DNA of 64,000 bases from Monocercomonoides exilis (Eukaryota; Preaxostyla; Oxymonadida; Polymastigidae). Of the stretch, positions 48,494 through 60,077 are shown piece after piece (within the stretch, counting starts at the first letter, position 1; each line of letters begins with the position of its first letter). The position numbers and the translations under genes are program-made. Location of the stretch: the NCBI GenBank assembly GCA_001643675.2, contig LSRY02000012.1, forward strand, positions 1,676,501 to 1,740,500. The letters run 5' to 3'. The notes under the pieces were generated by a model. It had not been told where the DNA came from. It saw only the letters and a program-made list of their open reading frames with translations, and made no database searches.

Positions 48494-49123
48494 TTAAAGA
48501 GAGAAAATAAGTTTTGATGATTCCGTTTCAATATTTGTTGAAATGATCGCTGAATTGAATGCTAAACTTGAATCAGAGACTGTCCAACCACTTTGATCAT
48601 CATTTCCTCTGATTTCATGTTTCTGTTCATCAAATGACAATTCATTGCTCATCGAAATCATTCCATTCACAACAACTTTCTTTATTCCTATCAACCATGT
48701 GAGGGCGTGCTTCAAGGCCAAACAAGGAAATTGGACAATTCCACAATGAGAATGATTGAATGCATCAACATTGCTCACAAAGATTTCTTCTGGGGCGAGA
48801 AGGAGATAGATGCACAGAGGAATAGCGACGCTCGAATTTCCGTTGTCATATCCTCTCACCTTGTCAAAAGAATCCAAAGAGGTTATCACACATGTGATAT
48901 TTTGTGAGTTTGCAGTTTCTTCCAAATTCGGAGAAATAACAAAGATCTCTCTTCCCCACTTGGATGTGTTTGCTCCGAATGAAGATGATATCAGGAAATC
49001 TGGGTTTTCAGTCAATAATCGATGAAGAATTCCTCCCCACAGGTCATCTATTGCTGAACAAAAGCAGCCATAAAAATTTCCATCTTTCACATTCACTTCA
49101 TTTCCTTTTCCTGCGTATAACAT
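48494..49123 (-). pseudogene. fragment of a beta-helix surface protein gene
   Basis: A 209-codon open stretch without signal peptide, membrane helix or tail carries one module boundary of the family represented by the two large minus-strand genes: WGREIFVISPNLEETANSQN, then IYLLLAPEEIFVSN, then HCGIVQFPCLALKHALTWLI. It is far shorter than any functional member, begins mid-module and ends at a chance TAA, so it is a truncated gene relic. It lies 2.6 kb downstream of the intact 1,365-residue member, in the same orientation. Confidence 0.75.
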
Positions 49124-50256
49124 AATAGATTTTAAGTTCTCTGAACTTGTGTTTCAATATCCTGATATTGCTCTCGATTTCAGATCTTAGTCTATTCTGC
49201 CATTGAAAAAACAAACGTTGACTGTCAACTGCGCACTTTTTTATTAAAAAAAAACATGATTGAATGATAAATTGAAAATTAAACTTATTTGTTAAAATAA
49301 AATGAAAACCACTAAATTTATCATAATTTCAGATGCATCGAATATGTGTGTTCTATCTTCGCATTTGTGTTAAGTTCAGGCTTATAATGCAAATGAAAGA
49401 TACCATTCAAATGAAATTTTGAAATAACATTGAAAATAGAGTTTTTCATATAAAGAATCGAAACACACTTTGCCCATTTCATAGCTCCACAATTTCATAA
49501 CTATTCATGCTAATAAAACCTTTTCACATTGAAATACTGAAATTTTAATTTTGATCAAAAAATATGATACACAATTTTTCAATTCGGAAAATTTCTATTC
49601 ATAAGGAGGTTTGAAATGAACTTGCTAGCATTGTTGTAAAATAATCATTTTTTCATAAGAATTATGGAAACGGAGTGTTTTTGAATTAACTTTCATGGGA
49701 CAAATTTTTGATCTGAAGCGACTTTTCAAAAATAACGACCCAAATCAAAATTTGTCCGATTATTTAAAAAAAAATTTGCCAATGTGGGGGAAAATATAAA
49801 CTTTCAAGCTTTTTTTTGCACAAAGCATTAATAAATCAAACTCTCATAACTTTATTCAACTTTCTCAAATTTCAAAAAAAATTAGATCAAACAATTTGTA
49901 AACAGGAATCAAAGAAATATACTGCAAAGTGCTGTGTTTTTTCACATGAATTTCACAAATTGAACCAGTTTTATTCAAATTTTTCGATAACAAAATATCA
50001 ATTAAAAGTGTTAATTTTTCATTGAAAGAGTTGAAAGTTGCATTTCTCCCCGCCCACCCTTCACCCTTTCCCCATGTGTTCAAAAGGGAATTAAAATAAA
50101 TATGTTTCTTTGTTGTTTGGTTTGTAAAAATAAATATGGGTGATTATTTTAGAAATCATATCTTTTTTCGGGGTGTTGAATTTTGAAAGATTGTCAGTTT
50201 TTTGAAAGAAAATTTTTGTTCAAAAGAGAAAATGCATGATAATTGTTTTCAAAAAC
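49124..50256. other. intergenic AT-rich region
   Basis: No gene found. It holds one dispersed repeat copy at 49782-49832 and, just before it, a small internal inverted repeat around 49700-49760 (GACAAATTTTTGATC and ATCAAAATTTGTCC). Confidence 0.5.
49782..49832 (+). repeat. dispersed repeat copy
   Basis: Reads GGGGGAAAATATAAACTTTC followed by AAGCTTTTTTTTGCACAAAG, closely matching the copy at 42668-42713 over about 45 bases, including the GCACAAAGCATT end. Confidence 0.65.
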
Positions 50257-51079
50257 AGATACACCAAAAATAATTCAAAGTCGAAAAACTTTCAATCAAA
50301 GTCGAGAAACTTTCAAACAAAGTCGAAAATTTCACAAAAAAAATAAACGTTAAATGAAAAGTGTTCCACAAAAGATGAAAATATTCTTTTGTTTTTGGAA
50401 ATATTATCAGCAATGTTTGTGTTGTTGATTTCTGCAAATTTTGAAGATTTCGAACCAAAATTAATTCAAAAATAAACTCAAAACACATCTTAGAACATTT
50501 GTTTCCTTCAATAAGAAATGAGTCGTTTGTGATGAAAAAACATTAAATAAGAGAGTCAATAATGTGTTCTTTATTCTACATTAAATAGGAAAAAAAATAA
50601 AAATTTTCTAAAGTAAAATTTCTGTGAAGAAGAGTGCTTTCAACTGAAATGAGATAAAAATATGTCAGAATTTCTCTCATAATTTTAAATTCGTAATTGG
50701 TCAAAAGAAAGCAAAGAAAAACACCTGAAAAAAGATAAAAAATCATTTTAATTACAAATGTGATTGATATTTCAACAAAAACAATGTTTTTTGACGTGTA
50801 TTTATTTTTGTCATCTTTTTGAAAATTTGAAGTTTTTCGAACCTTCGACTTTGTTTGAAAGTTTTTCGATTTCGATTGAAAGTTTTTCGATTTCGTTTGC
50901 AACTTTTTCCACTTTGAATAATAATTTTCGACTTTGAATGAAACTTTTTCGACTTCGAATGAAAACTTTCGACTTTGAATGAAAGTTTTCCAACTTTGAA
51001 TAATAATTTTCGATTTCGTTTGAAAGTTTTTCGACTTTGGTTGAAAGTTTTTCGATTTTGAATAATTTTTGGTGTATCT
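50257..51079. mobile_element. 823-bp inverted-repeat element with 21-base units
   Basis: The left end AGATACACCAAAAATAATTC at 50257 is matched by its reverse complement ending at 51079. The match extends inward for about 70 bases with few differences. The inner part of both arms is built from 21-base units of the type AAAGTCGAAAAACTTTCAAAC: about three on the left and about eleven, more degenerate, on the right (50,830-51,065). The interior is AT-rich with no recognisable transposase. A 180-codon minus frame across the right arm is an artefact of the 21-base periodicity (heptad-like Ser-Lys-Asn-Phe-Gln repeats). A non-autonomous DNA transposon (MITE) with repeat-rich arms is likely; no clear target-site duplication was found. 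Confidence 0.6.
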
Positions 51080-51727
51080 CTTCAAAGAGGAATTATTCAT
51101 TTGACAGAAAAAAAGCATAATAATTGTTAGTTTTCTTGATATATGAGATTTTACTCATAAAAATGTCTTCTTTGAAAGGAGTTATAACTTTTCAGTGTTA
51201 ATTTATAAATACTCAAAGTTATTTCTAAAAACCGAAATTTTTGATTGAAAAAATTAGATTTAAAAAAGAATCACTCATATTGAAAGCTAGTTTTATATAA
51301 TCAAACTTATCAAGAATGAGAAATAAGTTCTGAAATATTCTTTCAACAAAACAAACAAACAAAAATATTTTTCAAACCAAGGAGATATGCATACGAATCA
51401 AAATTTGATCAAAAATGAAAAAGACTCCAAACAATTTCCAAAAGAGCAACAACAACGAACGTAATTTAAAAATAAAATTTCATGAAGAAGCATATCATTT
51501 TTATTTTTTAAAAAATCTCTAAAGTTAATGGAGGGAAAAAATGAAAAGATAATTGAAATAATAACGAAACACTCAACAGTTATCGCTAAATGGAATTTTT
51601 AAAAAAATAAAATAATTGTAATTGGGATAATTTTCTTTGCCCTCCAAAAAGTGTAAAACATTTCTAAAGAAAAAAGTTGTAATTAACCAAAATACCCGAA
51701 AATAAATTGTATTCACTGTTCTCCTCA
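51080..51727. other. intergenic, nothing recognised
   Basis: AT-rich DNA between the inverted-repeat element and the 3' end of the second beta-helix gene. I see no feature in it. Confidence 0.55.
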
Positions 51728-54700
51728 TCAATTTTTCTCGTCCATAATCGATTTGTATTGTCTTCGCTTCCTGTTTCTCATCACGTAAACAACAATTACA
51801 ACAGAAGCAACCACAACTATTGAAAATACACTCACAGACACAATGATGGCCACCAATTGAGCTGTTGTCAATTTCTTCGGATCTTCTTTCTTTTGCTTGG
51901 CCAAAGAAACATAATCTGTGCTCCTTTTTTCTCCTTCTGATATGCCGCTTGGGTATCTCAGCCGGCAAACCAACGATGTGTATTCGTCGCCATCCAGCAG
52001 CGACGGAGGAATCGTCACTCTCATTTCTGTCTCGTTCACATACTCAGAAACTGGACATTCAATCCACTCCTTCGTTTTCCCCACTCTTTTCTCAGATGCT
52101 TCAACTGTTAGTCCGCATGGAAATAGATAAGACCCGTGAATAACAGCTTGTGCCCCTTCATCTGATTCGATTATTCGATCTTTTCCTTTCTCTGCTGTCT
52201 CCTTAGCCTTTTTAATCATTGTTGCATTTTTCAAAATGGGGGTGAAGAAATATGAATCCATATCTTTGATTGCACTTCCACTGGCCTCTCCTTCCACAAG
52301 CATTCCAAATGGCTTCCCATCCAATCCATCGCTTCCAGCTGTCAAGCTATTGATGAAAATGTAATAACTTTCAGACTTGTCCGGAGATCGAATATTGTTT
52401 CGCAGCGATGGAAACTTTTCCCAATTGTTGCCGATCGGGTGGTTGTTCACAAAGCTGCAGTTATTCAAGATCAGACGAGAATACGTTGAATAAATTGCAC
52501 CTTCTCCGATGTCCACAAACGAGCTGTCGTTGATTGTTATATAAAACGCTCCTTGCAAATAAATTAATCCAGAATCCCACGAGCACAATGGATTCTCCTC
52601 TTCGTTGACTTCATTCATCTGATTGTTGCTTGCAAATGGTTCCTGCAGTTTCATAAAGCTATTCTTCCTTTTTCTTTCTTTGGAATTTTTGCATTCGTTG
52701 TGTTGTTTACCGCTTGTGATGTTTCCGTTTCTCCCATGAATGACCAGTTGTGAAAATGTTTCAAATCCTTGGCTGAATACAATCAACCTGTACGGAAGAG
52801 CTTTTCCTTCTCCGCCCAGCACATTTTCTCCCTTCAATCCTGTGTACCAGGGCCTGAAGACAACATCGGTTAATTTCAAGTTGCGATTCGCATAAATCAC
52901 ATCTAATGTGTCTCCTTCAATGGCATCTGGATATTCGATGTCAATGTGTTCAAAACTTATGTAATAATTGCTCGATTCAAACACTGCAATTGATTCGCCC
53001 TCTTTCATATTCGATTCAATCCGAAGGATTCCTCGATTTTTCTTGGGGATTGAAAGCGTCTTTAAAGCTGTATCAGATTTACGCTCAGCTCTGGATGAAG
53101 ATTCAAATGCTGAAGCGATTGTAACATATTCGTTAATCAAAAATGGCTTGTCCACGACGACTCTTCCAATTATATGCATCTTCAGTGCTCCATTCTGTAT
53201 TCCATGTCCGATGGCTGTGCTGATCAGATCGCACGGTCTTTCTTTTTTCCCGCAAATTTTGTCGTTGCTAGCCTTCGCTCCTCCAACATATATGTTCTTT
53301 GAATGATACGGCAGTCTATTCGCTTCATCGCTCAGAAGATCAACAAAATTCATTTCTCCGCCTTTCCTTTCTTCTAAAAGCATCAGATTTGCACTTCCAT
53401 AAATATCTTCCATCTCAAATTCGAAAAATTCTTCTTTTATCTGCTTCCTTCCAATCGGAAACGAAAGATACGCATGCTCCCCTTTGTCAGCACAACAATC
53501 AGCAAATATCATCCCGTTCAATCTCAAATTAACTGCTTCTGTTATTTCATCTGCAGCTCGAACAAACAGTGCTCCACCTTTCGATTCTTCATTCAGCATT
53601 GAACTACATCCATGTGAAGTCATTTGAGCACTTTTGCACGAACAATTTTTGAATTCAGTATCGTAAAAACTGTAATAATTCCCATTCCCAATCTCCAAAT
53701 ACAGCACTCCTCCCAGTCTATGTTCCGTTGATATGCAATTAGAAAATTTTCCATCGAAAAAGCTTAGCTGTCTGCACTTGGTCAAAATAGTAATAATTGA
53801 CTGTGATGTGCTCGTTGTAGAGATCGTGTCCATGCTCAATCTAATCAAATCAATTTTTTCCGCAGCTTCCGCCAAGATGAGTGCAAAAGAAGATGTGAAA
53901 TGAGAGATAAAGACCTCATTCATGTATAGAGTTCCCATTTTGCATTCGATTAGCACACAGTTTAGAATCTGTTTAGAATCTGTGCACGAGATGTTCACTC
54001 GGTAGATGTCAGCATACGCCCCGTCTCCATCACACACAAACAGACTATTATCTCTCCCACTTTGTATCGTTGTGTCTATTTGCACATCTGCTCTGTACAG
54101 TCGAAGATACGCATTTTGTCGCACATTAAACAGTCCCTCCCCTGGGTGCACCTTCGCTTCGTCCAGAACTGTTGTGATGCTGATGACGTTATTTTTTCTG
54201 TTTGTGACTGAAGCAAATCTTTCTTCAATCATTATTGGCTCTGTGTCGTATTTGTTGCCGTCTTCTGTTGTATACACTGTAAATGCTCTGCCTGGCAGAC
54301 AGTTTAAGAGAGCCTGCTTCATCGTCTTGCAAGCCCTTTTCTCTCTTCTACCACATTCTCCACTGTCTTCTCCATTTATCCCATCGACATCGATATCGAC
54401 CGTGTCAAAGCGCAGCCAGTCGCCATGGAAAACTATTGTTCCATCTTTCTTTATTGCTCCAACTCGATGGTCTTTCGTCACGCTGAAGGAATCCGCATCA
54501 AAAGGCGATCGGCTCATTTCAATGTCTCCTTCACTGCACAGCGCAAGATCATTTCCGCATTGTTCTGCAGAATTATCTTCGAAGAAACAGTGTTTGAATA
54601 AAATTTCGTCGATCAGCTTTGCCTCTTCTCCCAAATGTATTGCCATTCCTCCGCCTGTCTTCGCCTTGCATTCCAGAAATGTTCCGTTTTTGCATTCAAA

Positions 54701-55825
54701 TCCTGCCATTTTTGTTAGATCACACACCAGCAGCCCTCCTCCATCAACAGCTGCCTCACAGCTGCGAAACTCGACATTTTCCAACTTCACTTTCCCTTTC
54801 ATCACACCAATCATTGCTCCTCCTCCACGAACCGCTCTTCCATAATCAAATGAAGTGTCGAGAATGTTCAGTTCACTCTCTGGGTGCATCATCTCAAAAT
54901 AAATGCAGCCGCCATTTTCTGATTTCAGAGATCGAATCGAAGATATAGAACATTCGGAAATAATTATCTTCACTTTTTTGTCTCTCCCACTTTTTGCTTC
55001 GAGCAACGCTGGTCCTGCATTTTCCCTCTCAACAGAGCTTAAGCGGCCTCCTTCCAGTGTGAACGAAGATGGAAGCTCCAGTGCACATTCTTTTTCAAGC
55101 TTTGCATTGTCCATTTGAACGTTCTTCAATTTTTGTACAGCAACATCTTCGGATATGTGCAGAATGGTCACACTAGATAGATAATAATATCTTAAATAAC
55201 CCCAAAAAAATCCATCAATTGATAATTTTCCTTCTGTTATTCTCAAGATCGAAAATGGGGCATATTCATCAATCCATTTTTGAAAATATATGTTGCAATC
55301 CATTATTGTCAAATCACATTCAAGGCCTCTAGAAAGAATAATTGCAGATGCTTCTTCTGCTCCCATGGATTCCCGTTGAGTTTTAAAGGGAATAAGATTA
55401 AATGTCAAATGTTTCAATGCCAATGTTTTCTCATTCACCATGTGGAACATTCCTTTCGCAGCAATGTCATCCAATTCAAAATTGACTGTTCTTCTCGTTC
55501 CTTGTTCCGATGCTGCTGCCATCGCAAGGCTGAAATCTTTTGAAAATTGAAAGCCGTATGGTATTTCAGCAGAGTCAACAATCTTTATGGTTTTATCTCC
55601 GGGGCCTTCTCCAAGCAGCTCAATCCCTTTCGCAATTGTTTTGCACGGATCCGCTTCACTTCCACAGTTCTGTTTCGAATCGTCTCCTTTTTCGGAAATA
55701 AAAACGGCATCAACAGCTGCCTCGGGACAGCCATCGGAAAATGCATTTGATCGATTTTTGTTATCACGTTGTGGAGCAGGACAACTGGCAAACAGACAGT
55801 TCGCGAGAATAAAAATCAAAAACAT
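51728..55825 (-). CDS. beta-helix surface protein with short cytoplasmic tail
   Basis: A single exon of 1,365 codons. The signal peptide is MFLIFILANCLFASC at the N-terminus. The ectodomain is of the same parallel beta-helix type as the 3,691-residue protein, with module starts at about residues 57 (CGSEADPCKT), 493 (CGRREKRACKT) and 862 (CGKKERPCDL), and GGG-containing turns such as RGGGAMIGV and VDGGGLLV. A terminal Ig-like segment with paired Cys precedes one membrane helix (about 1322-1350, LVAIIVSVSVFSIVVVASVV) and a tail of only about 17 basic residues. It thus lacks the pseudokinase of the larger protein. The start ATG at 55825 directly opens the signal peptide and is secure. A pectin-lyase-like fold need not mean enzyme activity; surface coat, adhesion or carbohydrate binding are all possible. 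Confidence 0.88.
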   Translation of the reverse strand: MFLIFILANCLFASCPAPQRDNKNRSNAFSDGCPEAAVDAVFISEKGDDSKQNCGSEADPCKTIAKGIELLGEGPGDKTIKIVDSAEIPYGFQFSKDFSLAMAAASEQGTRRTVNFELDDIAAKGMFHMVNEKTLALKHLTFNLIPFKTQRESMGAEEASAIILSRGLECDLTIMDCNIYFQKWIDEYAPFSILRITEGKLSIDGFFWGYLRYYYLSSVTILHISEDVAVQKLKNVQMDNAKLEKECALELPSSFTLEGGRLSSVERENAGPALLEAKSGRDKKVKIIISECSISSIRSLKSENGGCIYFEMMHPESELNILDTSFDYGRAVRGGGAMIGVMKGKVKLENVEFRSCEAAVDGGGLLVCDLTKMAGFECKNGTFLECKAKTGGGMAIHLGEEAKLIDEILFKHCFFEDNSAEQCGNDLALCSEGDIEMSRSPFDADSFSVTKDHRVGAIKKDGTIVFHGDWLRFDTVDIDVDGINGEDSGECGRREKRACKTMKQALLNCLPGRAFTVYTTEDGNKYDTEPIMIEERFASVTNRKNNVISITTVLDEAKVHPGEGLFNVRQNAYLRLYRADVQIDTTIQSGRDNSLFVCDGDGAYADIYRVNISCTDSKQILNCVLIECKMGTLYMNEVFISHFTSSFALILAEAAEKIDLIRLSMDTISTTSTSQSIITILTKCRQLSFFDGKFSNCISTEHRLGGVLYLEIGNGNYYSFYDTEFKNCSCKSAQMTSHGCSSMLNEESKGGALFVRAADEITEAVNLRLNGMIFADCCADKGEHAYLSFPIGRKQIKEEFFEFEMEDIYGSANLMLLEERKGGEMNFVDLLSDEANRLPYHSKNIYVGGAKASNDKICGKKERPCDLISTAIGHGIQNGALKMHIIGRVVVDKPFLINEYVTIASAFESSSRAERKSDTALKTLSIPKKNRGILRIESNMKEGESIAVFESSNYYISFEHIDIEYPDAIEGDTLDVIYANRNLKLTDVVFRPWYTGLKGENVLGGEGKALPYRLIVFSQGFETFSQLVIHGRNGNITSGKQHNECKNSKERKRKNSFMKLQEPFASNNQMNEVNEEENPLCSWDSGLIYLQGAFYITINDSSFVDIGEGAIYSTYSRLILNNCSFVNNHPIGNNWEKFPSLRNNIRSPDKSESYYIFINSLTAGSDGLDGKPFGMLVEGEASGSAIKDMDSYFFTPILKNATMIKKAKETAEKGKDRIIESDEGAQAVIHGSYLFPCGLTVEASEKRVGKTKEWIECPVSEYVNETEMRVTIPPSLLDGDEYTSLVCRLRYPSGISEGEKRSTDYVSLAKQKKEDPKKLTTAQLVAIIVSVSVFSIVVVASVVIVVYVMRNRKRRQYKSIMDEKN

Positions 55826-58385
55826 ATTAATAGAAAGACAATTGGTTGTTGATCAATTTTGTAGGAAATAATAATCAGAAGTGCTCTCATTTCAAACAAT
55901 CTTTTGAAACGATTTGTTTCGGTAAAACTGTGCCTTGATATTGATGATTGGATTTTTAGTATTGACAGTTTTCTAATTCCAGAATACATTTCAGAAAGAA
56001 AAAACAACTTTTTTCTGCCTTTTGATGAGAAGAAGAAAGAGAAACATTTTTGTTTCAACGAATAAAATTTCATTTTTATTCCGAAATATTTTTCCTTCCA
56101 CTTTTTGTATGTTTCATTTTAAAAAAATAACAACAAATCATTCATTCAATTCAAATGAATAAACACAGTTGCTTCAAAACAAAACTTGCAACAAAACAAG
56201 AATCTCAAAAGCAACTTTTTCATCAGATTATTTTTTAATGTTTCACGTGAAGAAAATTTCAATGATTGAAAATTTGAAAACTGATGATGAGCTATTTGCC
56301 CTGTCAATAAGGGCAACTTAGACTTTGGAGAGAAATGAAACTATTCCGATTGGCGCATTGACATTCACTAACTCCGATCTTCTTCATAACCATAATCATC
56401 TCAGTTGCTCGGAAAAGCCAGATTTTCATATTATGAAGCAGCGCATTTCCATTTTCATGAAGATATCCACTTTTCCATTTTCTTTATTTGCAGCTTCCTG
56501 TCTTAAGTTATGCTTAGTCTTCAGTTTCTCTTTGCTATTGATTCTGCCCCGATACAAATGCTTTTCCAATTTATCACCCACAAATCTTGAATCAAAATAA
56601 AAAAATGCAGAATTGATACACTCCACTTCTCTCCTCCTCTCTCTTTCCTCTTCTCATCAGCTTCTTCGAGTGTTCCTGTTCCAACAATTTGAACCCTATC
56701 CACATCATCCTCTCTTCCTGCCCAACTGATTCTGACTGAACTGTCATTCAGAACATCAGAAAAATCACCTCATGGAACAGCATGCTTGATTCAGTCATAA
56801 ATAGAGCACATTTAGAAACAGAGCTTTCTTTTTTTTCAACCTCATCTCACAACATGCACACATCCTCAGAAACAGAATAGAAAAAGAAATCTTCAGTGTT
56901 GCAAAGACCTTCACAAATCATTCCCATCAATGAAAATTTCCAACAACAAGAAAAGATCAATAACCAAAATAATACGCAAACAAAGAGAATAGCAGATGGA
57001 AAAACAAAGCAAATGATGCTCTATTTTCCTGTGATGAAGAGCGCTATGATTGAGAAAAGAACAATCGAACGCTTTAATGGCAGTTGTGAGTGAATGTTTG
57101 CAGATTGTTGAGGAAAGAGAACTTGGCTGCAAGAGAAGAAAGGCCACAAGCGGAAAAAGGAAGAGCAGCTGAAGAGGAAGGTGTACAGAATCCAGCAGAC
57201 GAAGAAACAGAAGCAGAAGAAGATGAGTTGAAATAGAATATCATTTTACGCAGAAAATGTCAATCATGAAACTGAAAATGTTGTAATGAAACAGAGACCT
57301 TTTGAATTTCCCCTGTGTCAAATAATGGAAAAGTGGAAAACATATCACAAACAAAGCAAACCATGATTGTTGCACTCTCTTATAAAAAAAAATGAGTCAA
57401 AGCAGAAGATGAGAATCAATGAAGGAAAAAGGCAATAGTACATTAAAATTAACGAATTAATTTGATAATGATTGTCAATTTCAAAGGTAAGAGAATTTAG
57501 AATCCCATTTCACCAAATATTCTTTTGTTTTGAATTACGATCTTCTATTGAATTTCCAAACTAATTTGTTTTTATTGTCCCGCTTTCTATTTGGATTACA
57601 GCTTTCTTTTCTGAAAAGCACCAATTTGTTTCACTTCTTTTTCAAATTGACTTTTCAGTGAACTTGTTATCATCCCAATCACAGTAAAAGTTGAGAAAAG
57701 AAGCAAGAAGTCTTTTATCTCATTTCTTTACAAATTGTTGTTTGATCCCTTGTCATTTTCACCTCATTTTTCTCACCAAAAAAAGGTTTGAGTTTTTTTT
57801 TTTTGATTGCTGGATGTTTTGACTTTGAAAAGGCTTCACGCGCAGATATGTGCATCATGAATAGAAACATATTTATTGCTTGCACACAATAATTCGCGTC
57901 GAATATTTTTGTTAATTATGTTTCCTTATGAAGCATGTTTAAAAAAAAACATTCATCAGAAAGAATACCAAATTTGAAAATTTCTATTCACCTCAATCTG
58001 CTGTCGCAGTGAATAATTCTCGCAATTCAGTGATGTATTTTATGTGATGTACTCTCAATTTGCAGATAAATGTTTACGTTTGAAAAAGGTAATAATTATG
58101 ATCACAATTACCATAACTACAAACTTGAATTGTTGAATCATTGCTCTTCTTCTCTATTACTCGCCAAAAATACAACTACGCTATAAAGGATGGTATGAAC
58201 AATGAAATTGAAATGACTGTGGTCACTTTTCATTCAAATAACTTTTCAAATTGTTTTGTATTTTATCATGTGTGCATGATGATAATGATGCATTTTCTTG
58301 ATGGTTCACATTTGTTTTAAATGCAGGAGACGGATGTAACAAAAAGATTTTTGGGTTTGCAAGCAATGATGCTTTTGAATTTACG
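55826..58385. other. intergenic region with small coding relic
   Basis: A 2.5-kb gap between divergent genes. Near 57,100-57,236 a plus-strand stretch, after a TTTGCAG acceptor-like site, reads ENLAAREERPQAEKGRAAEE and ends EETEAEEDELK-stop. It looks like the last exon of a lost gene, but no upstream exon fits in phase. The rest is AT-rich without recognised features. Confidence 0.4.
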
Positions 58386-59741
58386 ATGGATAAATTTCTT
58401 TCTTTTCTTTCTGATTTTTTTGAAGTCTTGTTCGACGAATTGGGCCATTGCACTGAAATTGAGCAAAAACAGAAAATAAAGAAAATGAATAGACTGATCG
58501 ATGAGATGGACAAAAAAGAACTCCGTTTTACATTCACATTGGAGTATTTCGAAACAATCGACAAAATGATTGAAGAAAAGAAATTGACTTTTGACAATGC
58601 CATTTTGCTGATGAAGCATATTGGGTATTGGATAGCGCTGATCAATATGACAGTTTACGGCTTTTTCACTTCTTCGTTGTGCAAAAGAATTCAAGAGATG
58701 ATAATCATTGAAGAAAAATTAAAAGAAGGAAAGAATGAAAGCCTTCTTGTTGATCTTTGTGAATGCTATCTTTTGATTAACGATGTCAAATCATCGGAAT
58801 TGCTTTCAATTTGCGTGCCATGTCTTATGAAAGTCGCATTAAGGAAAGAGGATAGCAAGGACATTCAAGAAGAAGTGGAAATGGCTTTGATTTCTATAAA
58901 TAATATTAACGAATATAAAGTATAATTTTTCATCTCTTTTCAATTTTCCTTTTAAATTTTGATATTATTTCTGAAATAGTTCATAGAAAAAGAATTGTTT
59001 TTGAGCAATGTCACAGAAATTTTCCAGAATTATCAAGAGCATCGCAATCTGACACGACTTGCTTATCAATCAGCTTGGCAGTTTTTGGTCTTCAGACTTT
59101 GGTGCCATGGAAATTTGAGAGATGTTATTGTCAATGAGCTGCATTTTGCTAGAGAGGCAACAAGAGAATTGGAAGAGCTGATTGAGTGCGTGGATTGGAA
59201 GAGAAAAGAAGATGAAATGAGCAAAGAAGAAGCAAAAGCAGCGAGCATTGCGAAGAGATGGCTCGCAACACTGGCTTTTTTTTTTCAATCCTTCATATTG
59301 ATGAATGAAGAATTTATTTTGCTAATCTGCAGGATTGTTGAAGTGTTTAGGGTGGCAAAGGATAATTGCAGAGAAATATGCAATCGATGTATTGATTCAG
59401 TAATCTATGCAGCGGGAAACAGAGCAATGAAAGTTGAGTATTTGTTGAAAAGTGGAGCTGTTGATATTATTTTGAAGGAGATGCAGCATCAAACATTAAA
59501 TGCTAACATGGGGTACAATTACTGTTTATTTTTTTATTTTGTTTTACGCCGATTGAAAGAAGAAGAGAAAGAGGAAATTGTCAAAGTGAAAAGAAATGCA
59601 GCAAGAATGGAGACATTTGGAAAGATGGAAGAAGAAGGATACGAAGATTGCATTATCGGATTGCTGCTGTTAAACGCTGAGGAGATGATTAGAGATGGCT
59701 ATTTAATAACAAATGTTGAAGATCTTTTTGTGCGTCCATAA
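58386..59741 (+). CDS. lineage-specific helical family protein
   Basis: Two exons (58386-58919, 58980-59741; donor GTATAA, acceptor AAATAG) give 431 residues. It is all-helical and charged, with no signal peptide or membrane segment. Regular helix pairs (for example SLLVDLCECYLLINDVKSSE, LAYQSAWQFLVFRLW, YLLKSGAVDIILKEMQ) suggest an ARM/HEAT-like repeat fold. I recall a large Monocercomonoides family with the same landmarks (EQKQKI, LLSICVPCLMKVAL, NELHFAREATRELEE, KMEEEGYED), but cannot confirm it here. Its function is unknown. A broken paralogue lies 1.3 kb downstream in the same orientation, so the locus arose by tandem duplication. The frame is open for some 60 bases upstream of the ATG behind a TGCAG site, so an extra 5' exon is possible. 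Confidence 0.7.
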
Positions 59742-60015
59742 AGCGAATGCTCTTTTCTATTCTATTCATCATTGAAATCTCAGAAAAATTATCAAAAGAA
59801 TGAATTTTGATTGAAATAAAGAATCAGAAGAGGCAGATGGCAGCAAATGAACTCAGAAAAAAAAATGAGAAAATGAAGAAAAAAGAAAAGACATCATCCT
59901 GAAATAAGATCTTCAACTTAACAACATGAATATTCAAGACAAATGGTGAATTCTTCATTCATTTCAATTTGTCTTCCCATTATCGTCTTCTTCATCTGCT
60001 TCTGCTTCAATCTCT

Positions 60016-60077
<62 letters not shown>

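Noticed and set aside
50576-51118. 180-codon minus frame with heptad-like Ser-Lys-Asn-Phe-Gln repeats
   Set aside because: The regularity comes from the 21-base DNA repeat of the inverted-repeat element; it has no ATG-to-stop context resembling neighbouring genes.
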